NCBI GenBank assembly: GCA_002105175.1
Contig: MCGE01000009.1
Span: forward strand, 62,001 to 126,000
DNA: 64,000 bases
Direction of reading: 5' to 3'
From: Absidia repens
Lineage: Eukaryota > Mucoromycota > Mucoromycetes > Mucorales > Cunninghamellaceae
Part shown: positions 32,811 to 46,500 of the stretch, in pieces
Layout: each line of letters begins with the position of its first letter
How positions within the stretch are numbered: position 1 is the stretch's first letter
Notes under the pieces: model-generated
Database searches by the model: none
The model's input: the letters and a program-made list of their open reading frames with translations, nothing else
What the model was told of the DNA's origin: nothing
Program-made: the position numbers and the translations under genes

Positions 32811-33851
32811 CTAATCTAATTTTGAGGAATCAATATCCTCATTATTGTCATCACCACTCACGTTCAGATCAACGACGTCGTCCACCTGAGCCAATGGTGT
32901 TGTAGGTGAGCCACTATGAAGAATATCGTCGACTGAGACCACAGTAGTCAGCATATAACCAGCGGCAGCCTGAGCCACCCCGTAGCCGACAAAGCCAAAA
33001 AAGGGAACACGTATCAACAAGTAAGCAATAGCTGAAAACCCGAAGAGGACATCCTTACGACCACTAAACCAGCGTAGCTTTTCCTTATGGGACATGTGCA
33101 TCCGAGCAAAGTAAGGTTCCAACAATTCACGCATTAGAGTCCGCATGCCAATCAATGCCCGCACCAGCATCATGGTGGCCCACCTAGGTAAAAACACAAA
33201 GCAGATTCCCACCGCGATTCCTTGCGTATTTCCAAGTGACTTGAATGTAGTATAGGCACCCGCAGCTGGGAACACAAACCGGCCCACCACAGGCAGCAGT
33301 GACAATAAAAATATCACCAGCCCTAACCTGACTTTTTTCCATGTACGCAGGACAAATGATTTCATACTTGGCCATACTTCTTTTTTCTTGTTGGAATACA
33401 TTGCCGATCGTTGCACCAATGCCATTGTATAAGTCGTTGCTTCCTCCTTGTCATGCTTTTTCTTGCCAATATCATCGATATAGTGGATGGTTTCCATGAA
33501 AAGATCGTCCAAAGGTTTGCGGTAAGCATTGCGGATGAAGAGAAGGGCTAGCACCGGTACATAGGACACCATATCACGGATGGTGCTCTTCGACGAGTCC
33601 AGCAAAGCATCGACCTTGGTCATGTCACCCCCAGGACCAGCGAATACAAACGCTACTGCTTTCACAATACGAAGGGGAATGGTCACAAGAAGATGTGTCA
33701 CTATCAGAAGTATAAGGGAAAGAATGGCCAATGATACGAAGATGCGTAGGAATTTCTGTTTGCGAAGATGAGGATTGGTCAATACAAGTCCGATGCCTTG
33801 AAGAGCTTCTTTGACGCCACGTTGTAAGCCATGCACTGTCCAGCGTGCCAT
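32811..33851 (-). CDS. EI24/Rrt8-like multi-pass membrane protein
   Basis: Single exon, 346 aa from the ATG at 33851 (MARWTVHGLQRG); the open frame continues upstream only through low-complexity Phe/Tyr-rich text. Hydrophobic segments lie near residues 35-70, 100-120, 190-225, 235-265 and 290-315. The order, two N-terminal helices, a loop, then LLSLLPVVGRFVFPAAGAY, is reminiscent of the EI24 / yeast Rrt8 family of ER or lipid-droplet membrane proteins. The tail is acidic (DDNNEDIDSS). Family assignment is tentative and the function unknown. Confidence 0.6.
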   Translation of the reverse strand: MARWTVHGLQRGVKEALQGIGLVLTNPHLRKQKFLRIFVSLAILSLILLIVTHLLVTIPLRIVKAVAFVFAGPGGDMTKVDALLDSSKSTIRDMVSYVPVLALLFIRNAYRKPLDDLFMETIHYIDDIGKKKHDKEEATTYTMALVQRSAMYSNKKKEVWPSMKSFVLRTWKKVRLGLVIFLLSLLPVVGRFVFPAAGAYTTFKSLGNTQGIAVGICFVFLPRWATMMLVRALIGMRTLMRELLEPYFARMHMSHKEKLRWFSGRKDVLFGFSAIAYLLIRVPFFGFVGYGVAQAAAGYMLTTVVSVDDILHSGSPTTPLAQVDDVVDLNVSGDDNNEDIDSSKLD

Positions 33852-34513
33852 GATTCGTTTGTTGTTGCTGTAGTGGTAATGGTAGGTATAAAAATAAAAT
33901 AGAAAAGGGAAAGAGCTTAAAACAGAAAACCAAGAAAATCTTGAATAAAAAAAAAATTGCAATAAACTCAGCTTGTATGAGGTACGGCAAAAAAATAATG
34001 GTAATAAAGAAGAAGAGAATATTTGCATCATCATCACAACTACAAGACCAACAATATATACTAGACACTGCTATTATTAAATAAAATTTATTTCAACCAC
34101 CAAGGAGCCTTGCCATCGCTGGTCAGTCCTTCCGTACCGTTTAAATTTTCAGGTGCAAATATAATTTTAAACATCCGCTGCCTCCATCTCACCAGACTAA
34201 AAGCTCGACCCCACACATATAACTACTTTAAAATATAATACAGGTCGCCAGTCCCCCCCCCTTAAGACCGTTCATAGATTTTGAATAATATATTTTTATT
34301 GATAATGATGACAAAAGAAGAGATGTGCTCTAAACTACTACAGACAATCAATAAACTACACTATGACTGCATACACATATTTTTCTTTTCATTCACTTAA
34401 GATGGACCTTATCAATCAACATAGGGACAACACTATATAATAATAATAATAATACTCCATGGTCAGTATATGCACTCTTGTTTTTCCACATGCAATGTTT
34501 CTCTCTCATTCTT
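33852..34513. other. Intergenic region
   Basis: Promoter of the membrane-protein gene and 3' end of acetyl-CoA synthetase, both on the minus strand. A (TAA)n-like run lies near 34438-34452. No gene. Confidence 0.5.
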
Positions 34514-36899
34514 TTATTTTAAATACCTTGGATCAGCCAATGTCGAGATATCACCTAATTGATCTTGTTCATTGTTGACAATCTTGCGCAAGATACGACG
34601 CATAATTTTTCCAGAACGGGTTTTAGGTAGGTCAGCCACTACGTACACGCGTTTGGGGGTCGCAAATGGTCCAATCACTTTTCGTACTTGCAACGACAAT
34701 TCCTTTTCCAATCCGGCTTCGTTTTCAATGTTGGGTTTCAAGGTACAGTAAGCATGGATACATTGGCCCGTCAGATCATCTTGACCACCCACAACAGCAG
34801 ATTCAGCAACAGCAGGATGTGAGATTAGAGCAGATTCAATTTCGGCAGTGGAAAGACGATGACCGGATACATTAATCACATCTATATATAGAGGCATGAT
34901 AAAAAAAATTGAGTACACTCTGCCATTTTTTTATTCCATTTTCTAAATTCATTACCATCTACACGGCCACGAATCCAGATATAGCCATCTTTGTCACGTG
35001 AAGCACCATCCCCAGTAAAATAAAAGCCTTTGTAAGGGTTTAGGTAGGTATCGAGGTATCGATTGTGATTGTTGTATACAGTTCGAGCCATGGAAGGCCA
35101 GGGTTGAGAGATGGCTAGCACGCCCGTGACATCGTTGCCCTGCAAGACTGCACCAGTTTGTGGATCCAAAATTTGAGGATGGATGCCAAAGAAAGGGAAT
35201 GTAGCGGAACCAGGTTTAGTAGGGGTAGCACCGGGAAGAGGACTGACAATGATGGATCCTGTTTCTGTTTGCCAGTAGGTGTCAACCACAGCACATTGGT
35301 TCTTGCCGACCATTTGATTATACCACTGCCAAGCGTCACCACCAATAGGTTCACCCACAGACCCAATCACACGTAAGCTTGACAAATCATACCCCTCCAA
35401 CCATTGATCTCCCAAACGACGTAAGGCACGAATAGCAGTAGGAGCAGTGTAGAATTGTGTCACTCGATGGGTTTGTATCAGTTCCCAGAATCTTGATGGG
35501 TTGGGATACGTGGGCGTGGATTCAAATACGACCGTTGTGGCACCGTTCAATAATGGCCCATAGAGGAGATACGTGTGACCTGTGATCCATCCTAAATAAT
35601 GAAGCATATGCAAATAAACAAAAAAAAAAAAAAAAGGTGAGCGGAGATTTGATGAGTTCCACAATTCAGTTAAAATAAAGAGGCGTCACTTACCTATATC
35701 AGCCATGCACGCATGTATGTCATTTGGATGGTAATCAAAAATATACTTGACGGTAGCAGCAGCGCCCAATAAATAACCCCCCGTTGTATGCATCTAATAA
35801 AAAAAAAACAAACGATAAATAAACATTTTTTCCCATTAGTAAAAAAAACAAGAAAAAAAAAACAAAACAAAAAAGCCCATCTTTTTTAGTTATTTCTTAC
35901 CACGCCTTTAGGAGTGCCTGTTGATCCACTGGTGTATAATAAAAAGAGAGGATCCTCCGCATTGACATTTGTAGGAGGTGAGTAAGGACGAGCTTTTTCG
36001 ATTTCTTCATGCCACCACAAATCGCGACCACTTGTCCAAGGAATATCTGATCCTGTACGCCGCAAGACTAAAACATGTTCCACAGTCGGGGCTTGTTTGA
36101 GTGCTTCATCCACGATACGTTTTGTTGCGATGTTTTTGCCACCACGTCGTCCCTCATCCGCCGTCAACACCACACGAGCACCACAATCTTGAATACGGTC
36201 CCGAAGTGAGTCAGATGAGAAACCAGCAAATACCACAGAGTGTACTGCACCCACTCTAGCACAGGCCAGCATAGCAAAGATGGCTTCGGGCACCATCGGC
36301 ATGTAAATCGCAATGTTGTCCCCTTTGCGCACTTCCAATGAGGTCAGCACATTAGCTAACCGTGAGACTTCTTGCAAAAGTTCACGGTACGTGATTTTCC
36401 GGACATTACCGATTTCGTCCCCTTCATGAATAATGGCAACCTGGTAACAGAAATAACAACCAGAAGTGAGTATGTACATTCTAGTAATAGTACCACTCAA
36501 TTATATATCTTTATTTTTACCTTGTCTGGTTGAGCAATGGCATGACGATCCACACAATTGTAGCAAGCATTCAATTCGCCTTCCAAAAACCATCCAACAT
36601 CACCTTGAGCAAATGACCCATTGAGTACCGTTTGGAAAGGTTTGGACCAAGATAAAGTGTCACGGGCAAGCTAGTATAGAAGAGAAAAAAAAGTGTACGA
36701 GATTAATAAAGGAAGATCAATATCATGTTCTATGAAGTTCACTCACATCTCCAAAGAATTTTTCAGGATTTTTCACACTTTCTTCCCACATGGTCTTGTA
36801 TTGATCAAAACTGGTGACATAAGGAGTAGGCTTGCCAGTTTGTAAACGTTCAGGGACAGGGTAGGTAGAGTCCTGAGGAGCATTAGTTCCAGCCGTCAT
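34514..36899 (-). CDS. acs1: Acetyl-CoA synthetase (AMP-forming)
   Basis: Six exons (36747-36899, 36521-36670, 35901-36440, 35694-35793, 34956-35591, 34514-34881), all in phase, 648 aa, normal for the family. Landmarks: the AMP-binding P-loop [70 protein letters not shown], and near the C-terminus [14 protein letters not shown] with the lysine usually acetylated in the family. The enzyme makes acetyl-CoA from acetate, ATP and CoA in the cytosol or nucleus. The open frame has no break. Confidence 0.96.
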
Positions 36900-37446
36900 T
36901 TTTTCTTTAAAGAAAGAATAAGAAGTAAAAAAAAAGGATTAGAGTTATTTTATGTGCAAGAAAAAAAAAAGGGGCGTTTTTGATTTGCCGATCCTTTTGG
37001 TACAACCTACCTAATTTAGATCAAGTTGATAATGTCGAAGCCCTAAACCGTGTGATCTAATCAGTTTATCATACACCATCATCACCAAAAAATAAAAATA
37101 ATACTTCAACGCCAATTCATCGTTGCATATGAAAAATAAATAAATTTCAGTTTATTTAATAAAGGTACAAGGTAGACTAATTATAATATAAGACATTTTA
37201 CTAGCCATCATATCAATCAATACTAACAGGTCGGCAAGATTGTACTACTAAAGGTTTATTTTATTTTGTTCATAAGAAAGTAATAAAAATAAGGGGAAAG
37301 GGAGGGGGTGGAATACATATACTAACTAACATTTGATAAAACATAAACAAAAAAGAAAAAAGAAAAACAAGATGAGACGATAAGAGCAATAGAGAAGTGA
37401 TATCAAAGAATGGAAAAATGGGAAGTGGAGAGTTGCTAGTGGTATT
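36900..37446. other. Intergenic region between acs1 and tup1
   Basis: Upstream region of acs1 and 3' region of tup1. AT-rich, no gene. Confidence 0.5.
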
Positions 37447-37799
37447 TTATAATCCAATGGGTTCATAACTCCAAAGCCTGGCACGATTATCGCCTGAGCC
37501 GGTCGCAAATAAGGGTTTCCTTCCTGGACTTGTGGCAACAGAAATCACTACAAATAAAATACACAACACAGTTTAGTTAATATGCATGGTACGTACCTGA
37601 ATAAACAAATCTTGTTCCTTACCCGAGTTTTTGTGGCCTTGTAACATGAATTCAGTTTGCCCTGTACGAGGGTCCCAGAATTGAACACCGCGATCTTTTG
37701 AACCAGATACAATCCATTTTCCATCAGGCGTGGTAGCAACAGATAAAACGAAATCCTGTGTACAAATATAAAAATAGAGTAAGATGGAATCTCAATTTT

Positions 37800-37839
<40 letters not shown>

Positions 37840-39944
37840 TTGTGACCCGTAAACACCTGCTTGGAAGCTGTTTTACCACCATGTGGACTCATACCCAACA
37901 CCCATAATCGCAAGGTCTTATCCAAGCTACCACTGACCAAAGTCTTTCCATCAGGCATGAATGCCACCGAATAAACACTATCTTTATGTCCTTCCAAACG
38001 TTCCAATGGCTTGCCAGTGTGCGCATCCCAAACACGGACCACCTTATCCAAGCTACCGGCAGCCACCAAATGCCCATCAGGAGAAATGGCCACACTTGTC
38101 ACACCAGGGTCTTTTTGATCAGGGTCCTTGATATGGAGTACATGGAGACAATATCCTTCATTCCAATTCCATATCCGTGCCGTACGATCCCCAGAGCCTG
38201 ACACAAGAATCCGTCCATCCCGGCTGAATTCCAAAGAGTAGATATCTTGTTCGTGACCTTTCAATACATGCTTGATCCGCTTCTTGCTAATATCCCAAAT
38301 CTAACACAAAAAAAATAAAAGGGTTAAGTCGCTAGAGTACCTTCATGTGCCTCGACCTCGCCCCCTCTCCTTTTTATTTCTCTATTTATCCTACCCTAAT
38401 TTGCTTGTCTTCTGCACCAGTAGCTAGGTATTTGCCATCAGGACTGAAACTGACAGAACGAATATATAAATCGCCATCTCTTCCAGCAGTTTCATCCTGA
38501 AGAACACTGTAAATTAATAAAAAGACCCCCCCCACCAAAAGAAAAAAAATTAGATAATTTTGTACTTCTGAAAAAAAAAGAAGAAATAAAAGAACTTACC
38601 CAATATGGGCTGCTGTTTGAGTGTCGTAAATATAAGTGGCTTGGTTGCAACCAGCTGCAAGGTATCGTCCATCCGCACTGAATTTGACACAACAAACAAC
38701 GCTCCCGTGATCAAACGTATGTACCAAATCCACCTTCAAATAACGTTGTGCTTTGGGATTGAATCTACATAATATATATATAAATATTCCAGGGAGGATC
38801 AATAATCAAGATACATAGAGCATATTCCCTCCCCCCCCCAATTTTTTTTATCTTACAAGGCAAACCAATCCTGACCTTCCACTTTCATATTGGCAGGCAC
38901 ATTTTCTGGATCCATATCACTTAGTCCACCTGGCGTTGCTGTGACGGGAGAAGGGCCAGGACCTGGTTTAACACTTGAGGGTCTTGTCACTACATATAAT
39001 ATATATATATATATATATATCAGTTAACCATTCATCTATTCCATCCCTTTTGTTGACTTACATTGTTGCTGTTGTTGCTGCTGCTGTTGCTGCTGCTGTG
39101 ATGGTGGGGTTGTATTAGTTGGTAAAGGTGACGCACCATTCATATAAGGGGATGAGGAGTGACCATAGCCAGGGTGTTGTTTGGGTGGTTTCGCATCCAT
39201 CATTGTTGACGGTGGTAAACCTGGAGGTGGCGCATACCCTACATAAAGGAGTTCATACATGATATTTTTTGTGAATTTCTCATCCTCCCAAACAATCGCG
39301 GCACATAAACAGATCATGCATTTCATTTCATTCAATCAATTTACCTGTTCCATAACTCGACGCTGAGCTAGTGGCAGTGGGAGTAGCAGCAGGTGGTTGA
39401 GAGGGAGGAGGAGGCGCTGCTGACCCGTGGCCATTTATCTACAACACAAGGAACCATGTCAATAAAGAAATAAATATATGTTCCAGTTGTTTTGACTTGT
39501 TACCTGTTCCAGTTGTTGTCGGAGTCTAGCGATTTCTTCTTCGTATCTATAGTTTTACAAAACGAAGGCAGATGAGATAGATGGTTACGTGATAGAATGA
39601 TGACATACTGTTTTTTTAAAATATGTTGTGTTCGTTCGAGATCTACTAGATTTTGTTTGAAGAGACTCATTTCTTGATTTTGACTATTGACTATTGTAAA
39701 AAAAAAAAAAGAAAAGAAAAGGGAGTCAAGGATAAGGACACGTATTAAACAGTATAGCTATAACATTCACCTCTTCAATATCTTTTTATTTTCAAATACC
39801 TTTGTGTTCATATTCGTCACGTTGATTCTTAAATGCCATGACTTCTTGTGCAAGTTGATCATATTCATTCTTCACAGTGTCCAAAAGTTCAACAAGTCGA
39901 TTTGACGTTGGAGGCACCATGGGACGATGATTGTAAACCGACAT
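37447..39944 (-). CDS. tup1: Tup1-type transcriptional corepressor
   Basis: Eleven exons (39800-39944, 39609-39690, 39504-39546, 39345-39438, 39062-39238, 38857-38989, 38600-38764, 38395-38506, 37839-38300, 37623-37755, 37447-37547) join in phase to 548 aa. Residues 10-95 are the N-terminal tetramerisation coiled coil ([20 protein letters not shown] ... [14 protein letters not shown]). A Pro-rich linker and a Gln tract of about twelve follow. The C-terminal 330 residues form seven WD40 repeats (for example [34 protein letters not shown]). With Cyc8/Ssn6 the family represses many gene sets through DNA-bound factors. Intron lengths are 50-100 bases; the one at 37756-37838 has a T(36) run. Confidence 0.95.
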
Positions 39945-41037
39945 GTTGTTGTTCGTAGTAGTTAGTGAATCACGCCCCTGAGGAAAAGTAAAGGAATAAG
40001 GCAGTAACGAAGAGGGTGATGATGAAGAGGGTTTGTAAATTTCAAGATGAGAAAAATTGAAAAAAGAGAAAATAAAAAAAGTGTGTGTTTTTCTTTGGAC
40101 GACCCAACTTCGCCCAAAACGTTAACAAAAAAAAAATTCAGTCGCCGCATTTGACTCAGGAGCCAAAAAAAAAGCATAGTATTCTATAATCTGACAAGGG
40201 CTCCAAGTAGCCCAAATAGGGAATCAAAAGAAAACAGTATTTCCGTATAAATATAGTGAGGACAAGCAGCGCAGAATAAAACTATACCCACTGTCCATAA
40301 ATCTCCGTGACTGGCCTCTTCTTTTACTATATTCTTTCATTTGCTCACAAAGCTAAAAAAAGTACAAACTAGTGAACTATTTATCGGGTCCGCTTACCTC
40401 GGTCCTAGAAGACTATCATACCAAAACTTCCATGGTTCATTTGTTTGAATAATATTTATTGTCCCCGAGGTCCACCTACAGGCATAACTACCACGTAGCT
40501 GACTATCTCCTTTTCTTTTTCTAAGAAAAAGCTGCAAGGATATTGGATAAAATGCACCTTTCTTGGTGTTTTTCGGCTTTGAAACAAAGACTTTTAAGCT
40601 CTTCGTCAAAAGAACTGCTGTAGAGGGAGGGGGCGTGGACTGACCTCAAAAATATTTTCAGGAACACTAATGACCTAAGAGTGTTCTCATTTCATATTGT
40701 AAACCGGCAGCACGTTTTGATTTTCCTGGAATAATAGAAGACAGAGAAAGAATGCAGTACTTACTGTGCACAAAGTGATGATCCGTATCACGCTACTCAC
40801 AGCCTTTGTCATTCTTCCTTCCCTTTCCCCAGCAAATCGGCATTTCAAATAAACTTCTCGGCTTCAGGGTAACACGAAATACAGTCAAGAGATATGTGTA
40901 CTCTAATGAAATACAATGAAGGAACGAAAAATCGCTGAGTTCAAACTTCCCCTTTTAAAGTTTGCCCTCTTTATTTTTTATATCTTTCTGTCTTTTTCCC
41001 TTTTTCTTTCTTTACACTTGCATTCATCCATATCAGC
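39945..41037. other. Divergent promoter region, tup1 and methyltransferase
   Basis: About 1.1 kb between divergently oriented genes. No gene; ORFs are short. The CT-rich tract CTGTCTTTTTCCCTTTTTCTTTC precedes the methyltransferase start. Confidence 0.5.
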
Positions 41038-42587
41038 ATGGGTCAACAAACGTCAAAAAAATTACTTCGGCGGAAAAAGCAACATACTACCACGAACGAA
41101 GCTCATATACCCTCACAAGTCATGACGTCCTTTTCCTCTAAGAAAGCATCCATGTTTCGGTATAAAGAAGGACGACGTTATCATGAAGACGAAGCCATAC
41201 CTTATGTTTTACCAAATGACGATGAAGGTAAGTAATGCTTATATGTTTATATTTGAAAACCAGACTATGCTCACTCTCTTCCATAATTTTTCACTGTATG
41301 ACAGAAATTGACCGAGTTCATCAACAGCACTGGCTATTTAGATACTTATTTCAAAGGTAAAATTGTTCATGGAATATGTATGAATAAATGATTAACTTTT
41401 TTATTATAGCAACTTTGAAGTTCCACTCCACAATGATTTAGAAAAGGGGATAACTGTGCTGGACACCGGATGTGGTAATTTAAAATAAAGATCAGATCTG
41501 ACGGGGAAAAGGGGGCGAGGGTGAACTTCCATAATTGATCCAAACAGGTAGCACATCTTGGGGTTATACTGACATGCTTTTTATTTTCTATAATGTTACG
41601 GTGTATTCCGTATGACAAATGATATTATATTGTTTTTTAGGCCCTGGGACATGGTTATTCGAAATGGCAGAAGATTATCCTCATTCACAGTTCCATGGCA
41701 TTGATATCACTCCTGTATTCCCTGAAGATATCAAACCTGCTAATGTACAGTTTGCTCTTGGTAATATCGCCGAACGTCTTCCTTATCCTGATAATCACTT
41801 TGATTATATCCATCAGCGTTTACTTATCTTCGGCTTGACTTTACCTCAATGGGATTTGGCAATTCAGGAACTGCTTCGTATATTAAAACCTGGTGGTTGG
41901 ATTGAATTTGTTGAAGTAAACCTCGCTTAATCTTTAATAAAATGCCATATTTACTCTCTCTCTTTTTTTTTTTTTTTTTTTTCTTAATAGGTCGATCAAG
42001 AAGCACAAAATATGGGACCGTTGTTAAAAATCATCATTGATGCAAGTAAGCTATTCTTCTTTTACATCATCTTGGGAAACCACATCTCATTTCATTCGTT
42101 TACTCATTAGTGGAACATATGCTAATATCAAGAAATATGGTGCCTAATATTGGGTTGAAACTGGATGGATATTTAGAAAAGTATCATCTTGATTCCATTC
42201 AATCAACTGTGAAGGAATTTCCAATGCGACATAGTGGTAAATTAGGTGATCTTTTTTGGGTAAGTCACGTACACATTGATATGATAAAAAAAAATATATG
42301 GGGTAAATAAATGGTAAGACACGGTCATCTAGGATAGATCTATTATTAACTTTTTTTTTTTTTTTTTTTTTTTTTTGGTGGGGCGGTGGATGCATTGTAT
42401 TCGATTAAAATAGGATGACTTCCAGCAAGTCTCGCGCGCGGTCCAGCCTATTGTCTCTCAAACTCATCCTGAGTGGTCTTCTCCCGAATGCTATAAAAAT
42501 TACTTGCAAAGGTGTGCCGACGAGTGTTCTTCCATGCAAACTTCATTATTTGCTCGATCGGTCAGGGCCAAAAAACCTTTAGTTTAG
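41038..42587 (+). CDS. Class I SAM-dependent methyltransferase, possibly N-myristoylated
   Basis: Seven exons (41038-41227, 41305-41356, 41410-41474, 41641-41915, 41991-42045, 42111-42259, 42414-42587), all in phase, 319 aa. Motif I is VLDTGCGPGTW, built over an intron. It is followed by FHGIDITPVFP, NVQFALGNIAERLPYPDNHFDYIHQR and LRILKPGGWIEFVEVD, a standard Rossmann methyltransferase of the LaeA/UMTA-like group. The N-terminus MGQQTSKKLL fits a myristoylation signal (Gly2, Ser6-like small residue). The substrate is unknown; fungal relatives include regulators and metabolite methyltransferases. Confidence 0.85.
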
Positions 42588-42969
42588 CTCTCCATCCTAC
42601 CCTTCCTTTTATTCATTATTTCTATTTTACCCTTTTATTTTTACTTCAAATAAATATTCAGCATCTGCTTCGTTTTACAGTTTGTCATGTTTTGTCTTTT
42701 ATTCTCCATCAATGTTTGTGAAAAATAAACTGGCAATCATGTGTTACTATATTTTCTTTATTACAGTATATTATCTGTTTTATAATTGTTGTCCATCCCT
42801 CTGATGATAGTTCTTTTTTGTCGGTTCATTAGGGCATGATATGCTGCGGTAAATATTTTCTACTCTCTTGTGTTATATTTAACCACCGACATCTTTTTTT
42901 TTTTTTGATTCAAAAAAACCCAATTTGTTTTCTTCTTCTCCCTTCTTTACTATATATTTATCGATTATC

Positions 42970-45707
42970 ATGGCACGGATAAGACCTTGTGAAAGTAAGC
43001 ATGTTTAATTGGGTATGACGGAAGTAAATGACTCGGCTACTAATACTCTACTCGTTGACTGTTTTTTCATAAGATTGTAAACGACGACGACGTAAATGCG
43101 AACGAGCTTCTGGTGCCACTACTTGCGTACGATGCTCTCGTTTGAATCTAGATTGCATATTCGATACCAGACCTATAGACAACAGTCGCTACAACACCTC
43201 GTCATCTCGGGATTCAACAAAGACAAATTATGAATTGGCAGAAGTCGATGGCGACGATGAACTTGAAGATCTTTGTCAATATGTGAAAACGCTAGAAGAA
43301 GAAATGAAACAACTCCAACTCAATCTTGATCAACAACGGCAGCGAAATGACTCAACACAACAACAATCACTGATACGAAGAACAGAATCACAATTGGATT
43401 CAATCCCTCTACCAAAAGAATGGAATCTTACCTTTGTGAATGGTCACTTGCGCCTGGAAACTGGCATCAACAAACTGAGCGACCTCTTGCGATATCGACA
43501 CATAGAATCCGAATCAGCAAAGCCTATCCGTTATCTGTCTCCATTCAACAGTAGTACGCCAATACAATTCCAGCTACGTGGGGAAACGATGATTTGCAAA
43601 GTAGTCTTTCTTCTGACACAACATGAAGTCTTCAGTGGGTCCCTCGATACACTCACTGACAATAGCACATATTCACTATTCAATCATCGACGACAAAACA
43701 ACTTCAAGCATGCAACAACTTCATCATCTTCGTCACCAAATGGTTTCACTGTTCTCAGTCCATCATCACCATTACCATCTGCATCTTCATATACGAATGG
43801 CGCGCCATCACCTCCTTACTGTGATACAACTTCTTCGAATACAGTGTTTGATAAGATGTCCACTGGAACAACATCATATTGCCCGGAACTTCTCGTAAGC
43901 TCACTAGTACAACAATACTTCCAGTGCTTCAACCCTGTTATGCCTTTGGTTCATGAATCTACATTTATGACTCATTACTTCAAGCAACCACCGATCGATC
44001 CGGACGTTACCGGGGCAACAAATCTTTTTGAATCACAACCATTCTCATCCTCATCGTCATCCTCATGCTCATCCTCGTCATCCTCATCAGTATCTTCTTT
44101 TCTCTCTCCATCATCCTATTCGGCGACAAATGACTTTATATCTCAACATGGCCCGGTGACTCTCGCTATCTGTTGCTTCATGTGCCTTACCTACTGCAAG
44201 CACCTTCCATTTACGTCGCACCAGAAACGGCAATACGGGGAATATTATTACGTGGCCTGCCGAGAACAGATTGACGACCTTTATGACGATCCTTCACTAC
44301 ACCGACAATTAGAAGCACTAATCTCGATCAATCTTTTGTACAAGTTTATGGCAATGACGTTACGACTCAGGGATTCAAGAAAATTGGCTACGATTGGATT
44401 TTTACTTTCGGTGGAATTATCAAAACATGCTGCTCAGCCTGATTCTCTATTTACTGATGTGGAAAAGGAACTAGTCTCACGCCACTCTATTATGGCTTCT
44501 GTTACCTTTTCGATGGTGGAATTTATATGTGTCAAGCGCATGGATGATATTGTGCCTTTCAAAGTCAGCCTCAATGCATTGCCTGGTGAATCCGACATAA
44601 CAGTATCTATGCTCGAACTCTACACCCGCTTCTGTGATTTAGCTCTGCATAATGACTCAATTGTCATGGTAGTAAGTTTTGCCTATTAGAAAAGCAAATA
44701 TATGATTGATCGGCCACTCACTAATTATCATTTTTATTGTAGCAACAAATTCGTCGTGTGACTATCGGTCAAGTAGGTCAAGTGAATTTGGAAGCCATGG
44801 TGCGATTTGAGCAGACATGCCTAAATTGGTGGAAAAATTTACCTGACAAATGGAGGTACTGTGACCATCCTTACGACTCATCGGCCAAACATGCAATTGA
44901 ACAATGTGAATTTGACCAGGCTCTGATGGCACATAGTGCTATCTTGGTGCTAACCCTTGGTGTCTACTCTTCTTTGATAAATCCTCAAAATTCTCAGAAT
45001 CAAGTGTCCGATATGATTCAAAAACGGGCAGTGATGGTGACTTTGACTTGCTGCGAACTACTAATGGCACTGGCTGATCGTATGAAGGTGGTAACCCAAT
45101 ATTGTGGATGTAAGCAAGTTTTTTATTTTTATTTTTATTATGACATGGTATCGTATTTATTGTACCTTTTTTTTTTTTGTGCTTTTTTTAAAAAAAAAGT
45201 TTCCTGTGATTACCTACTACGTGTGTATGATTCACTGTATTGCTTATTAAGCCATTCCCGAAAAACAGACGACGTAATGAATATACCAAGACTTCTGAAT
45301 CATATCAGCCGTCTCCTGAATAGTTTGGATGGTGTTATTGCAATGGATAACAAAGTCCCTTCTGATATGGCGCCAGCCCCGACTGAAATGACACCCCCTT
45401 TATCATCGTCTTTTATTGAAGCTACCTCTAATGGTCTTAGTACTCGTATCAATCCCGCTGTTTACACACGATATCCTCTTCCTGGTCATGCTCTACTCTT
45501 TGATCTTGTTAGCTCCACCGCAAACGACATTGGTATGTCTCTGTCTTGAATTTTACTTGCCCTCTCAATAGCTCAGTTTTGTTATCCTTGAATTTTACCT
45601 ACCCTCCTCAGTAGCTCAGTTTTAGTATCCTCGTTGTATATTAGTTGTCACATTCCTCTCTTCTCTCTTTTCTAGCACTTCTGTCAAAAATGGCGCATGT
45701 GATATAG
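42970..45707 (+). CDS. Zn2Cys6 fungal transcription factor
   Basis: Five exons (42970-42994, 43074-44671, 44743-45109, 45200-45532, 45676-45707), all in phase, 784 aa. Residues 7-34 are the zinc cluster C-X2-C-X6-C-X8-C-X2-C-X6-C (CENCKRRRRKCE ... CVRCSRLNLDC), with the first Cys on a 25-nt first exon. A coiled coil follows (EDLCQYVKTLEEEMKQLQLN). The fungal_trans middle homology region starts near residue 290 (LVQQYFQCFNPVMPLVHESTF), and there are Ser-rich tracts at 230-260 and 325-345. The last exon adds only ALLSKMAHVI; without that splice the frame would read on to 45549 and end GMSLS. Targets are unknown. Confidence 0.88.
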
Positions 45708-45814
45708 TGTTGAATTGATATGTACAATTTCTTTATTCAATAAAAAACAGTTACTTCTATGTTGATTTTTACGAATGTGCATATATCGTCCCTCTTTTAC
45801 TTTTGTGTTTTATA

Positions 45815-46500
45815 TTTTAAATCCCGCACACGTGAATTCTTGTTTACTCCCTTTTTTTTTCGCACTCTTTCTTTTTTTTTTTCTTCATCATTCAACTTTT
45901 TTGAGGTTATGGTGATCTTAGATAGTGTCATGACTAGTTTAGAAGGGTTTTCAGCTCAAGGATTACAAAATGCATGGGGAAGCCCTTTCATTTTGGATCT
46001 AGGATTTGGAACCTCCATTAGTTGGCTTTTTAGAGCATCATTAGTTTAGTATAGTACCAGGTTACCCATAGTTTGTATCTATATCTAAATAAAATGTGTC
46101 TGTTTTTACATATTTCAATGGAAGTTATGTCCCATTAGTTTCTCTCATGTCTTGCGCAACTGATCTCTGTTTTTTACTACCACCACCCATTTTGAATAGT
46201 GTTGACTTTGTTGTGTTTCAATAAAGGATGTACCTTTGGTCTTTCTCATAGCATGTACTATACAATATATTAGCTCCCATTTTACTATTGTCCCTTTATA
46301 TTAGTGTTGATCATTCTCCTAATATCACGCTAGTATCCCTCAAGCTTCCTTTAATAGATCCTTCCATTAAATCCATTGTTCCAATGAACCCCTTTCCTTT
46401 AGACCTAGTACCCACCAGTATCCTCTAATAAAATATGCCTTTCTATTCAACACCATCTGACGCATTTAATAATAACAATGTTGCCATTATACAGTTGTTT
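45815..46500 (+). repeat. Dispersed core repeat, copy F, long form
   Basis: AAATCCCGCACACGTGAATTC 5' motif, CT tract, TTTTTTGAGGTTATGGTGATC, core GCATGGGGAAGCCCTTTC, TCTAAATAAAATGTGTC, then two more segments each ending in (T)TCAATAAAGGAT or CTAATAAAATATGCC. Collinear with 5873-6590 (copy B). Confidence 0.85.
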
